Shown: positions 27,918 through 36,380 of the stretch, in pieces
Layout of the letters: each line of letters opens with the position of its first letter
Numbering within the stretch: the stretch's first letter is position 1
The notes under the pieces: generated by a model
Seen by the model: only the letters and a program-made list of their open reading frames with translations
Told to the model about the DNA's origin: nothing
Database searches by the model: none
NCBI RefSeq assembly: GCF_029510815.1
Contig: NZ_CP120360.1
Span: forward strand, 2,914,001-2,978,000
From: Janibacter sp. DB-40
GTDB lineage: Bacteria > Actinomycetota > Actinomycetes > Actinomycetales > Dermatophilaceae
Direction of reading: 5' to 3'
Length of the DNA: 64,000 bases
Translations under genes and position numbers: made by a program

Positions 27918-29062
27918 CGCCGCTGCCCGCGGATCATCTGCTTGGCGATGATGGTGCGCTGGACCTCACTCGTGCCCTCGTACAGGCGGAAGAGGCGCGC
28001 GTCCCGGTAGAAGCGGGAGACCTTGACCTCCTGCATGTAGCCCAGGCCGCCGAAGATCTGGACCGCACGGTCGGCCACCCGGTCGACCATCTCGGTGCAG
28101 AAGAGCTTGGCGGCCGACGGCGCCATCCGCATGTCGCTGGTGTCGTCATACGTTCGAGCCGCCTCGACGACCATCGCTCGTCCCGCATACGCCTCGGTCT
28201 TGCTGTCGGCGAGCATGGCCTGCACCAGCTGGAAGTCCGAGATCGGCGATCCTCCCTGGGTCTGGGTGGTCGCGTGGGCGAGGGACTCCTCGATGAGCCG
28301 CTCGGCGAGGCCGACGCAGAGGGCCCCGATGTGCAGGCGCCCCTTGGCCAGGGAGCGCATCGCCGCCGCGAATCCCTCTCCCTCGACACCGCCGATGAGC
28401 GCGTCCTTGCCCACGCGCACGTTGTCGAAGTAGACCTCGGCCGTGTGCGCGCCCCGTTGGCCCATCTTGGCGTCGGTGGGGCCGACGGTCACGCCGTCGA
28501 GGGCCGAGTCCACGGCGAAGACGGAGATGCCGCGGGTCCCCTCCGAGACGTCACCGGTCCGGGCGAAGACCATGAAGACATCGGCCTCCGGCGCGTTGGT
28601 GATGAAGCGCTTCTGCCCGCTGACGAGGTAGTCGTCGCCGTCCTTGACGGCCTTGGTCCGCAGACCCGACGGGTCGGAGCCGGCATCGGGCTCGGTGAGG
28701 GCGAAGGAGCCGATGAGCTCGCCGGCGGCCAGCCCCGGGAGGTACTTCTCCTTCTGGCCGTCGGTCCCGAAGTTGACGAGCACCTGCCCGGCGATGCCGT
28801 TGTTGGTGCCGAACATGGAGCGGAAGGAGGGGGTGGTCCGCCCGATGGTCATCGCCAGCTGGACCTCCTCGGACATCGTCAGGCCCAGGCCCCCGTACTC
28901 CTCCGGGAGTGCGTACCCGAACAGGCCCATGCGCGCGGCCGCGGTGCGAATGCGCTCCGGGATCTGGTCGGTCTCCTCGATCTCGTCCTCGGCCGGGACG
29001 ACCTCCTTCTCGACGAAGGTCCGGACGGCGTCGAGGATGGACTCGAACTCTGAAGGCTCCAT
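27914..29062 (-). CDS. Acyl-CoA dehydrogenase
   Basis: 382 residues: ALTEPDAGSDPSGLRT near 122, GQKRFITNAPEAD near 147, a middle domain, then QIFGGLGYMQEVKVSRFYRDARLFRLYEGTSEVQR at 336-370, typical of short/branched-chain dehydrogenases. In a cluster with Mct- and Meh-like proteins, 2-methylsuccinyl-CoA is a possible substrate, but nothing in the sequence proves it. The ATG has GAAGGGGAAG upstream. It starts 59 bases after the family III CoA-transferase gene. Confidence 0.92.
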   Translation of the reverse strand: MEPSEFESILDAVRTFVEKEVVPAEDEIEETDQIPERIRTAAARMGLFGYALPEEYGGLGLTMSEEVQLAMTIGRTTPSFRSMFGTNNGIAGQVLVNFGTDGQKEKYLPGLAAGELIGSFALTEPDAGSDPSGLRTKAVKDGDDYLVSGQKRFITNAPEADVFMVFARTGDVSEGTRGISVFAVDSALDGVTVGPTDAKMGQRGAHTAEVYFDNVRVGKDALIGGVEGEGFAAAMRSLAKGRLHIGALCVGLAERLIEESLAHATTQTQGGSPISDFQLVQAMLADSKTEAYAGRAMVVEAARTYDDTSDMRMAPSAAKLFCTEMVDRVADRAVQIFGGLGYMQEVKVSRFYRDARLFRLYEGTSEVQRTIIAKQMIRGQRR

Positions 29063-29120
29063 CAGCGCTTCCCCTTCTCTGCAGTGCGTGTGTACTGGCG
29101 TGTCCGACGTGTCGACGTCG

Positions 29121-30326
29121 TCACTGGACTGTTTGGTGCTGCCGCAGCTCGGCGATCTCCTCCGGCGAGAGGCCGGCTCGCGCGAGCACGTCGGTGGTGT
29201 GCTGCCCGAGGGCGGGCACGTTGCCCATGGGGAGCTCCACGTCGCGGAAGTTCATCGGGGGCAGCAGAGCCCGCACGGGGCCGGCCTCCGTCCCGATGTC
29301 CCGCCAGCGGTCTCGCTCGCTCAGCTGGGGGTGGGCCACCAGGCCGGCCATGTCGTTGACCTGGGCCGCCGCCACGCCGGCGCTCTCGAGGGCCTCCTCG
29401 AGCTCGGCCGTGGACATGCGGCTGCTTCGTTCCGCGACGGCGGCGTCGAGCTGGGCCCGGTGGGCCACCCGGTCGACGTTGCGGACGAACCGCGGGTCCT
29501 CGGCCAGGTCCGGGTCGGCGAAGACCTTGTGGCACAGCATCTGCCAGCCGCGGTCGTTCTGGACACCGATGAGCACCTGCCCGTCGGTCGTGGGGTAGGC
29601 GTCGTACGGCGCAATGGCCGCGTGGCTCAGGCCCATCCGCGGGAGCTGCCGGCCCTCGTACATCTGGACGTACATCGGGTGCCCGAGCCACTCGACGGTG
29701 GCGTCGAACATCGAGACATCGATGACGGCTCCGCGACCGGTCCGCTCACGCCGGTAGAGCGCGGAGAGGACCGACGAGAAGACGTACATCCCGGCGGCGA
29801 TGTCCGAGGTGGGGATGCCGGTCTTCGCCGCCTGCTCGGGCGTCCCGGTGATCGAGACCAGCCCCGACTCAGCCTGGACGAGCATGTCGTAGGCCTTGCG
29901 GTCCCGTCGTGGCCCGCTCGTGCCGTAGCCGGTGAGGCCGACGACGACCAGTCGCGGGTTGCGCTCGGTCAGGGAGTCGGCATCCAGGCCCAGCCGGTCG
30001 GCAGCACCGGGGGCGAGGTTCTGCACGAAGACGTCGGCCTCGTCGAGGAGGCGGAGGACGAGCTCACGCCCCTCGTCGGACTTCAGGTCCACCGCGATCG
30101 ACTCCTTGCCGCGGTTGAGCCACACGAAGTGCGAGGCGACGCCCTGCACCGACGCGTCGTACGCCCTGGCGAAATCCCCTTCCCCGAGTCGCTCGACCTT
30201 GACCACCTCGGCACCGAGGTCTGCGAGGTGCCGTGTCGCCAAGGGGGCGGCAACCGCCTGCTCGAGGGCGACGACGCGAACTCCGCTGAGGGGGAGCTGC
30301 GAACCGAGGGGGGACGTCTGTGTCAT
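29121..30326 (-). CDS. Family III CoA transferase (succinyl-CoA:dicarboxylate type-like)
   Basis: 401-residue CaiB/BaiF protein with N-terminal LSGVRVVALEQAVAAPLATRHLADLGAEV and the catalytic-aspartate segment RKAYDMLVQAESGLVSITGTP near 155-175, the form found in succinyl-CoA:malate, citramalate or itaconate CoA transferases. It would load CoA onto an acid using another acyl-CoA as donor. I chose the ATG at 30326 because GGAAGG lies nine bases ahead; a TTG at 30362 is also in frame. It heads the long operon running to 22119. Its 80-base upstream gap carries inverted repeats noted separately. Confidence 0.85.
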   Translation of the reverse strand: MTQTSPLGSQLPLSGVRVVALEQAVAAPLATRHLADLGAEVVKVERLGEGDFARAYDASVQGVASHFVWLNRGKESIAVDLKSDEGRELVLRLLDEADVFVQNLAPGAADRLGLDADSLTERNPRLVVVGLTGYGTSGPRRDRKAYDMLVQAESGLVSITGTPEQAAKTGIPTSDIAAGMYVFSSVLSALYRRERTGRGAVIDVSMFDATVEWLGHPMYVQMYEGRQLPRMGLSHAAIAPYDAYPTTDGQVLIGVQNDRGWQMLCHKVFADPDLAEDPRFVRNVDRVAHRAQLDAAVAERSSRMSTAELEEALESAGVAAAQVNDMAGLVAHPQLSERDRWRDIGTEAGPVRALLPPMNFRDVELPMGNVPALGQHTTDVLARAGLSPEEIAELRQHQTVQ

Positions 30327-30406
30327 GTTGATGATCCTTCCGACATCGATTGAGATCATCAAGCGCGATCTAGATATCGCACTGATGCACTCTCGACATC
30401 AATGAG
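30327..30406 (-). promoter_or_regulatory. AT-richer control region before the CoA-transferase operon
   Basis: This short gap is much less GC-rich than its surroundings. It holds an interrupted dyad GCGAT-N6-ATCGC (30365-30380), a GACATC-x-AT-x-GAG pair in direct orientation, and TTGATGAT/ATCATCAA inverted repeats. The start of the 22119-30326 operon lies just downstream. It lacks the ATAG-N7-CTAT element, so another regulator may act here. Confidence 0.4.
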
Positions 30407-31276
30407 TCACGCCAGCTTCACGAGGGCGACCTGGCCCAGGGTCGCGACGTGGCGCTGGCCCAGGAAGACCTCGCCGCGCCCGAGTGCGCGACCGTGGGAG
30501 ATCGTCGGCACCGCCACGTCCATCTGCATCCAGTCCGTGAGATCGGGCAGCTGGTGGTACGTCACGGAGTGGGTCAGGCTCAGGATCCGGCTCCCGTCCC
30601 GGTGCCTGGCCGTACCGGTGCTGCGGAAGGCCGGCTCGACGAGGCTCATGTCCGAGACGTAGGCGATGATCGCCGCCGTGCGCAGGGCATCGCCGACGAC
30701 GTCCCCGCGAAGCTTCCACCAGAGGCTCTGCTCGGTGCTGCGGGACGACGCGGGCTCGAGGAAGCTCGGGAACTCCACGTGGCGCAGGTCCGCCGGTCGC
30801 CGGATCCGCCACCACGTGGGGATACGGGGCTCGTCGGCGTAGCGGGACGACAGGTCGAGCAGCCCCTCGGGGCCGACGACGTCGCGCGGCCGGATCGACG
30901 AGTAGGACGGCAGGTCGACGCGCTCGCGCGCCAGGCGCACGGTCGCCGTGAAGAGCTCCGCTCCCCCGTCGCCGACGAGCGCGACCCTCCTGCTCACGAG
31001 GCTCGCGGCCTCGCCCAGGGTCTCGGCGCGCCACCGGTTGCGACCGGTCACCGGCACTCCGGCGAGGAAGTCGGCCTGCAGGGTCACCGGCACCATGTCA
31101 CCCGGCAGACCGTGGGCGGCGACCATGATCGCCTGCGCCAGCAGCAGGCCGCCGAAGACCCTGTCCTCCGGGACGGCCTGGTCGGGCGCGCTCCACAGGC
31201 GCTCGCCGTCGGCCCCCTTCTCCTCGGTCAGCGTGAGCATCTCGCACAGCTGAGCGAAGGTGATCTCGTCCACCAT
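30407..31276 (-). CDS. TesB-like acyl-CoA thioesterase (double hotdog)
   Basis: 289 residues. The N-terminal hotdog has PEDRVFGGLLLAQAIMVAA near 35, and the C-terminal hotdog has SLTHSVTYHQLPDLTDWMQMD near 245, the layout of type II acyl-CoA thioesterases. It should release free acid from acyl-CoA. The ATG at 31276 follows GAGAGGGCGG. It lies 80 bases upstream of the CoA-transferase operon on the same strand and is divergent from the TAXI-TRAP operon; the 204-base gap between them holds a TATCGC/GCGATA dyad. Confidence 0.85.
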   Translation of the reverse strand: MVDEITFAQLCEMLTLTEEKGADGERLWSAPDQAVPEDRVFGGLLLAQAIMVAAHGLPGDMVPVTLQADFLAGVPVTGRNRWRAETLGEAASLVSRRVALVGDGGAELFTATVRLARERVDLPSYSSIRPRDVVGPEGLLDLSSRYADEPRIPTWWRIRRPADLRHVEFPSFLEPASSRSTEQSLWWKLRGDVVGDALRTAAIIAYVSDMSLVEPAFRSTGTARHRDGSRILSLTHSVTYHQLPDLTDWMQMDVAVPTISHGRALGRGEVFLGQRHVATLGQVALVKLA

Positions 31277-31330
31277 CTGCCGCCCTCTCGATCGCTTCTC
31301 GGCGCCGAGCCTATGGGCGCAAAAGGTATC

Positions 31331-31343
31331 TATCGCCGCGATA
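31331..31343. promoter_or_regulatory. TATCGC-C-GCGATA dyad in divergent control region
   Basis: A perfect 6-bp dyad with one central base, in the gap between the thioesterase (start 31276) and the TAXI lipoprotein gene (start 31481). The gap is locally AT-rich around it. The same half-sites (GCGAT/ATCGC) occur at 30365-30380 before the CoA-transferase operon, so one regulator may bind both; this is inference. Confidence 0.4.
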
Positions 31344-31480
31344 TTGATGCCCATGTGACAACAGTGCGTGGGCGAAGAAGTATTGGAGTTCATCCGCCCC
31401 CACCCTGCACGCTTGCGGTCACCAACGCGTCACGGACGACGGCCGTGGTCGAGGACGACCACGGGAGGAAGGGAGACGGC

Positions 31481-32605
31481 GTGCGCAGGAGAGAACTCTT
31501 CACGCTGGCAGCCGCAGGATCGTTGCTCACCCTCGCCGGGTGTGGCACCAACAAGGGCGCCGCCTACACGGACGGACGGCTCACCATGGCCGTCGTCAGC
31601 ACGTACGGGACGGGAACCGCCACCTACGCCGACATGGCGGCCGTGGCCAACGCGATCGCCGACGTCAAGGACATCCGCACCCGGATCATGACGTCTGACA
31701 CCGCGATCGGCCGGCTGCTCCCCCTCAAGCAGGGGACGGCGACCTTCTCCCGCACCGGTGACGACTACATCTTCGCGTTCGAGGCGTCGTACGAGTTCGC
31801 CACGCGTGCGTGGGGTCCCCAGCCAACGCGGCTCGTGTGGGGCCCGACCGCACCCCACGGCCTGCTCACCCGCGTGGACACCGGGATCCGCGGAGTCGAG
31901 GACCTGAAGGGCAAGAAGATCCCGCGCATCACCGCCAACCCCTCCGTGAACAGCAAGATCGGCGTCGCCCTCACTGCCGCCGGCCTCACCGAGGACGACG
32001 TCGAGATGGTCCCGATCTCGTACGGGGAGCAGGCGGATGGACTCAAGTCGGGGCAGCTCGACATCCTCTTCCAGCAGGTCTACGGCTCTTCGCTCTTCGA
32101 GCTCGAGAGCTCCGTCGACGTCCGCTGGGTGGAGTTCCGCAAGGACGACGCGGCCCTCCAGCAGGCCATCGATGACCTCAGCCCCTCCCTCATGCTCGGG
32201 GAGTTCTCGGGCGCGCCCGGCCAGAAGGAGGGCGAGACGAGCATCGGGTACATCTACAGCGTCCCCATCATCAGCTATGCCGAGACCGAGGCCGAGACCG
32301 TCAGCACATTCGTCAACGCGATCCTCGACTCCTACGACGTGTACAAGGACTCCACCCGAACCACCCCCGACTGGGCTCCCGGTTCCGCCGTCCTGGAGCC
32401 GCAGCAGGTCCCGTTCCACGAGGGGCTCGTCGCCGTGCTGGAGGAGCGGGATCTGTGGACGGACGCCGCTCGGAAGAAGCAGGAGGAGCTGCTGGCTCGC
32501 GAGCCACGACTGAACGAGGGGTGGCAGATCGTGACCACGGAGGTCGACGACGACAGCAGGCTCGCGGACACCTGGGCCCAGTGGAAGGAAGGCAATGGAC
32601 TCTGA
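31481..32605 (+). CDS. TAXI family TRAP transporter solute-binding lipoprotein
   Basis: 374 residues. The N-terminus MRRRELFTLAAAGSLLTLAGC is a short lipoprotein signal with lipobox LAGC (Cys 21). The mature part begins with LTMAVVSTYGTGTATYADMAAVANAI, the position of the TAXI-type glycine/aromatic motif, and later has GVEDLKGKKIPRI and VPISYGEQADGLKSGQLDI. The GTG at 31481 has GGAGGAAGGGAG upstream; no earlier start gives a signal peptide. The next gene, a fused TRAP permease, overlaps it by 11 bases. The substrate is presumably a carboxylate, as a CoA-transferase-fold enzyme follows in the operon. Confidence 0.88.
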   Translation: MRRRELFTLAAAGSLLTLAGCGTNKGAAYTDGRLTMAVVSTYGTGTATYADMAAVANAIADVKDIRTRIMTSDTAIGRLLPLKQGTATFSRTGDDYIFAFEASYEFATRAWGPQPTRLVWGPTAPHGLLTRVDTGIRGVEDLKGKKIPRITANPSVNSKIGVALTAAGLTEDDVEMVPISYGEQADGLKSGQLDILFQQVYGSSLFELESSVDVRWVEFRKDDAALQQAIDDLSPSLMLGEFSGAPGQKEGETSIGYIYSVPIISYAETEAETVSTFVNAILDSYDVYKDSTRTTPDWAPGSAVLEPQQVPFHEGLVAVLEERDLWTDAARKKQEELLAREPRLNEGWQIVTTEVDDDSRLADTWAQWKEGNGL

Positions 32606-34634
32606 GGCAGGCACCATGACCCAGCCCACGCATCCGAGGATCACGGCACGCGCCCGCTCGTGGCGGCTCGTCTCGATACTCCTCACGCTCGCCGGCACGG
32701 CAGTCGTCGTCAGCCAGGTCTTCCTGTGGAACCCCTTCGGCCCGACCTTGCTGACCAATCAGTTCCTGTACGTCATCCTCGCCTTCTTCCTGTCCCAGGT
32801 CTTCATCTACTACCGGGCCCGCAAGCCCAAGGACCCCACGGACGTCGAGCCGTCCGGCTCCGAGGCTCATGACGACAGGCTGCACCACAGCGTCTTCGAC
32901 GTCCCGTGGTGGGATGCCGTGCTCGTCGCGGTCACCATGGGGGTGTGCCTCTACCTCGCACTGAAGGGGGAGGCCATCGTCACCTTCGGCTGGGACGTCC
33001 AGTCGCCCGTGCAAGCGCTCGTCCTCGCCTACGTGCTGTGGGCGCTCGTCCTCGAGTGCCTCCGCCGCAGTGCCGGCCTCACGGTCACGGTCATCGCGTT
33101 GGCGTTCTCCCTCTACCCCATGATCGCGGCGACGATCCCCGTACCGATCCTCCAGGGGGTGCAGTTCGACTCCAACTCGGCAGCGGAGCGGCACGCACTG
33201 GGTCCCGACTCGATCCTCGGTCTCCCGCTCCAGACGGCAGCTGCCATCCTCATCGGGTTCCTGATGTTCGGGGTGGTCCTGCAGCGAACCGGGGGCGCCG
33301 ACTTCTTCCTCGACGTGGCCCGTGCCCTCTTCGGTCGAGCACGCGGCGGCTCCGCCAAGGTTGCCGTGACCTCGTCCGCAGGAATGGGCATGATGTCCGG
33401 CAGCGCCGTCTCCAACGTGCTGACCACCGGGCCCATGACGATCCCGGCGATGAAGCGGTCCGGGTACCCGGCCACCTACGCCGGCGGCATCGAGGCCACG
33501 GCGGCAGCCGGTGGCTCGATCACGCCCCCCATCATGGGAACCGCAGCCTTCCTCATGGTGTCCTTCTTGGGCATCCCCTACTCCGAGGTCGCCATTGCCG
33601 CGGCGATCCCCGCCTTCCTCTACTACCTCGGGATCTTCGTCCAGGTGGACGCGCACGCGGCGAAGCACGGGCTACGGGGCGAGGCGAAGCACCTGCTGCC
33701 GAAGATGAAGGCCACCCTCATCAGCGGCTGGCCGTTCATCTTCGCCATCGCCCTGCTGACCTTCCTGCTCGTCGTCCGTCGGGACGAGGCGAAGGCGCCG
33801 TTCATCACCGTCGTCGTGATGCTCCTCATCGCCTTCGCCCGCCGGCAGAACCGTCTCGACATGGCAGGCCTGCGCGACATCATCACCGCGTCCGCGCGCG
33901 CCATCTCGGAGATCATCGGGATCATCGCCGGTGTCGGTCTCATCGTCGGTGGCCTGTCGATGACCGGGGTCTCCCTGTCCCTGGCCGGTGAGCTGGTCAC
34001 CCTGGTGGGCGACAACGTCCTGCTCATCCTCATCGCCGGGGCGGTCACGTCCTTCGTGCTCGGCATGGGCATGACGATCTCGGCCGTCTACGTCTTCCTC
34101 GCCCTAGTGATGGCCCCCGCACTCGTGGCCCTCGACGTCAACCCGGTCGCGGCGCACCTCTTCGTGATCTACTGGGCGGCGGCCTCGTACATCACCCCAC
34201 CCGTGGCGCTGGCGGCATTCGCTGCAGCCGGCATCGCGAAGTCGCCGCCGATGGCCACCGGCTTCATGGCCATGCGGCTGGGCGTCGTGAAGTACATCAT
34301 CCCGTTCTGCTTCGCCCTCAATGCCGCGCTCGTCGCCCAGGGCTCCCTCGGGACCGTCGCACTGGCGCTCGGCCTGGCCACCATCGGCGTCTTCGCCATG
34401 GCCTCCGGCTTCGAGGGGTGGATGCCGATCGTCGACCGGCGTCTCGGCCCCGTGACCAGGGTGATCGCCGTCGTCGCCGGGGTCAGCCTGCTGCTGCCCG
34501 ACAGGACGACCCAGCTGGCCGGTCTCGTCGCCGCCCTCCTGCTGGCCGTGTTCCTGCGGCTGCGACCGGGGACCGGCGCGCGCGACAACACGGACAGCCA
34601 GGCGCAGCCGCGAGCCGAGGCGGTCGCCGTATGA
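32595..34634 (+). CDS. TRAP transporter fused permease (DctQM fusion)
   Basis: 679-residue membrane protein. The N-terminal ~170 residues form a small-permease-like domain (helices ~25-45, 50-70, 110-130, 140-160), and the rest is a large-permease domain with SSAGMGMMSGSAVSNVLTTG near 260 and GIEATAAAGGSITPPIMG near 298, both family hallmarks. Fusions of this kind always pair with TAXI-type binding proteins. The ATG at 32595 lies inside the lipoprotein gene; another ATG at 32616 is possible. The C-terminal tail is hydrophilic. The stop overlaps the CoA-transferase subunit A start (ATGA). Confidence 0.93.
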   Translation: MDSEAGTMTQPTHPRITARARSWRLVSILLTLAGTAVVVSQVFLWNPFGPTLLTNQFLYVILAFFLSQVFIYYRARKPKDPTDVEPSGSEAHDDRLHHSVFDVPWWDAVLVAVTMGVCLYLALKGEAIVTFGWDVQSPVQALVLAYVLWALVLECLRRSAGLTVTVIALAFSLYPMIAATIPVPILQGVQFDSNSAAERHALGPDSILGLPLQTAAAILIGFLMFGVVLQRTGGADFFLDVARALFGRARGGSAKVAVTSSAGMGMMSGSAVSNVLTTGPMTIPAMKRSGYPATYAGGIEATAAAGGSITPPIMGTAAFLMVSFLGIPYSEVAIAAAIPAFLYYLGIFVQVDAHAAKHGLRGEAKHLLPKMKATLISGWPFIFAIALLTFLLVVRRDEAKAPFITVVVMLLIAFARRQNRLDMAGLRDIITASARAISEIIGIIAGVGLIVGGLSMTGVSLSLAGELVTLVGDNVLLILIAGAVTSFVLGMGMTISAVYVFLALVMAPALVALDVNPVAAHLFVIYWAAASYITPPVALAAFAAAGIAKSPPMATGFMAMRLGVVKYIIPFCFALNAALVAQGSLGTVALALGLATIGVFAMASGFEGWMPIVDRRLGPVTRVIAVVAGVSLLLPDRTTQLAGLVAALLLAVFLRLRPGTGARDNTDSQAQPRAEAVAV

Positions 34635-35560
34635 GCGCCCGCACGTCCAAGGCCATGACCCTCCGTGACGCCGTGGCCACCTACGTGGCTGACGGGATGA
34701 CAGTGGCCCTCGAGGGCTTCGGTCACCTCATCCCGTTCGCCGCCGGGCACGAGATCATCCGACAGGGCCGCCGTGACCTCACGGTCTGCCGCATGACCCC
34801 GGACATCCTCACCGACCAGATGCTGGCCGCGGGCTGCGTCTCCCGACTGGTGGCGTCATTCTTCGCCTCCGGGTCGGCGGGGTCCCTCTACGAGATCCGC
34901 CGACGCGTGGAGGACCACGACCCGGAGCCGCTCGAGGTGGAGGAGTACAGCCACTACGGCATGTACTGCCGCTACCAGGCGGGCGCCTCCAGGTTGCCCT
35001 TCTTCCCCCTTCGCTCGTACGTGGGCGGCGACCTGCCGCAGATCAACGACCGGATCCGACTCGTCACGAGTCCCTACGGGGAGGGCGACGTATACGTGGT
35101 GCCCGCGCTGAACCCGGACGTGACCGTGATCCACGCGCAGCGCGCCGACGCGTACGGCAACACGCAGGTCTGGGGCATCACCGGCGCCCAGCAGGAGGCG
35201 GCCTACGCCGCCACCCACGTCATCGTGACGGTCGAGGAGATCGTTCCGACGGAGGTGGTGCGTTCCGACCCCAACCGCACTCTCATCCCCGCCCATGCCG
35301 TTGACGCAGTCGTCGAGGTCCCCCGGGGCGCGCACCCGTCGTACACGCAGGGCTACTACGACCGTGATGGCGCCTTCTACCGGGAGTGGACGGCGATCTC
35401 CAAGGACAAGAGCGCCATCCGGGACTGGGTCCAGCGCGAGATCGTCGACCGTCCGGACCATGCGTCCTACCTCGAGGGGATCGGCCACGACCGCCTCGAT
35501 GGATTGCGTGTCTCACCCCGGCCCTCCCAGCCGGTCGACTACGGAAGGAAGGCCCTGTGA
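34631..35560 (+). CDS. CoA-transferase-fold enzyme, subunit A (GctA/IpdA-like)
   Basis: 309-residue alpha subunit of a two-subunit CoA transferase-fold enzyme: GMTVALEGFGHLIPFAAGHEI near 22, then RLPFFPLRSYVGGDLP near 120 and TVIHAQRADAYGNTQVWG near 165, all usual for glutaconate CoA-transferase and IpdA subunits. Related pairs either move CoA between acids or, as IpdAB, open a ring of a CoA thioester. The ATG overlaps the permease stop, and the B subunit follows with a GTGA overlap. Coupling to the transporter favours activation of the imported acid. Confidence 0.87.
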   Translation: MSARTSKAMTLRDAVATYVADGMTVALEGFGHLIPFAAGHEIIRQGRRDLTVCRMTPDILTDQMLAAGCVSRLVASFFASGSAGSLYEIRRRVEDHDPEPLEVEEYSHYGMYCRYQAGASRLPFFPLRSYVGGDLPQINDRIRLVTSPYGEGDVYVVPALNPDVTVIHAQRADAYGNTQVWGITGAQQEAAYAATHVIVTVEEIVPTEVVRSDPNRTLIPAHAVDAVVEVPRGAHPSYTQGYYDRDGAFYREWTAISKDKSAIRDWVQREIVDRPDHASYLEGIGHDRLDGLRVSPRPSQPVDYGRKAL

Positions 35561-36357
35561 GCATCGTGACCACCACTGCCGCACTCTCCGACGTCACGCC
35601 CGACAGCACCGAGTTCCTGGCGGTGGTCGCAGCGCGCGAGCTCGCGGGTGCCCGACGGATCTTCGCCGGCGTGGGCCTGCCCACCCTCGCGGTGGACCTG
35701 GCCAAGCGCACGATCAACAGCGAGCTCGAGCTCGTCTACGAGTCGGGTGTCTGCGGCGCCCACCCCGAGACCATGGCCGAGGGGATCGCCGACTTCACCC
35801 TCGTCTCCGGTGCGGAGGCGGTCCTGTCGATGCAAGCGCTCTTCGGCTACGTCCTGCAGGGCGGCAACGTCGACGTGGGCTTCCTCGGAGCCGCCCAGGT
35901 CGACCGGGAGGGCAACCTCAACACCTCGTTCATCGGCGACTGGGACCAGCCGCAGGTTCGCCTGCCGGGCTCGGGCGGGGCGAGCGACATCGTCGCCAGC
36001 GCCACCGAGTGCTTCGTCGTGCTCCGTCGCCACGACGAGGGATCCCTCCCTGCCGAGGTCGACTTCTGCACCTCTCCCAGCCCGGTTCGGGCGCGTCGGT
36101 CGGGCGGGCGCCTCGCTCCGGTGGGCGGGGGTGTCACGACGGTCATCACCCCGCTGGGCGTCCTGCGCCGCGACCCCGGGTCACCTGAGCTGGAGCTGGC
36201 CCAGATTCACCCGGGAGTCACGGTCGACGAGGTGCGAGCGAGGACCGGGTGGGACCTGGGGGTCAGGGACGACCTCGTCACGACCCCTCCCCCCACCGTC
36301 GAGGACGTCCGACTGCTGCGGGACGAGATCGACACCGTGAGGCTGTATCTGCGTTGA
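35557..36357 (+). CDS. CoA-transferase-fold enzyme, subunit B (GctB/IpdB-like)
   Basis: 266-residue beta subunit: LAVVAARELAGARRIFAGVGLPTLAVDLA near the start, then LELVYESGVCGAHP near 58, where true CoA transferases carry the glutamate nucleophile in an EN/S-G context; here the order is YESG. GGNVDVGFLGAAQVDREGNLNTS near 110 and a VGGGVTTVITPLGV block near 190 follow. The YESG form does not decide between CoA transferase and IpdAB-like hydrolase activity. The GTG overlaps the A-subunit stop. Confidence 0.87.
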   Translation: MSIVTTTAALSDVTPDSTEFLAVVAARELAGARRIFAGVGLPTLAVDLAKRTINSELELVYESGVCGAHPETMAEGIADFTLVSGAEAVLSMQALFGYVLQGGNVDVGFLGAAQVDREGNLNTSFIGDWDQPQVRLPGSGGASDIVASATECFVVLRRHDEGSLPAEVDFCTSPSPVRARRSGGRLAPVGGGVTTVITPLGVLRRDPGSPELELAQIHPGVTVDEVRARTGWDLGVRDDLVTTPPPTVEDVRLLRDEIDTVRLYLR

Positions 36358-36380
36358 CCCCCACGTCGGGAGCATCCAGC

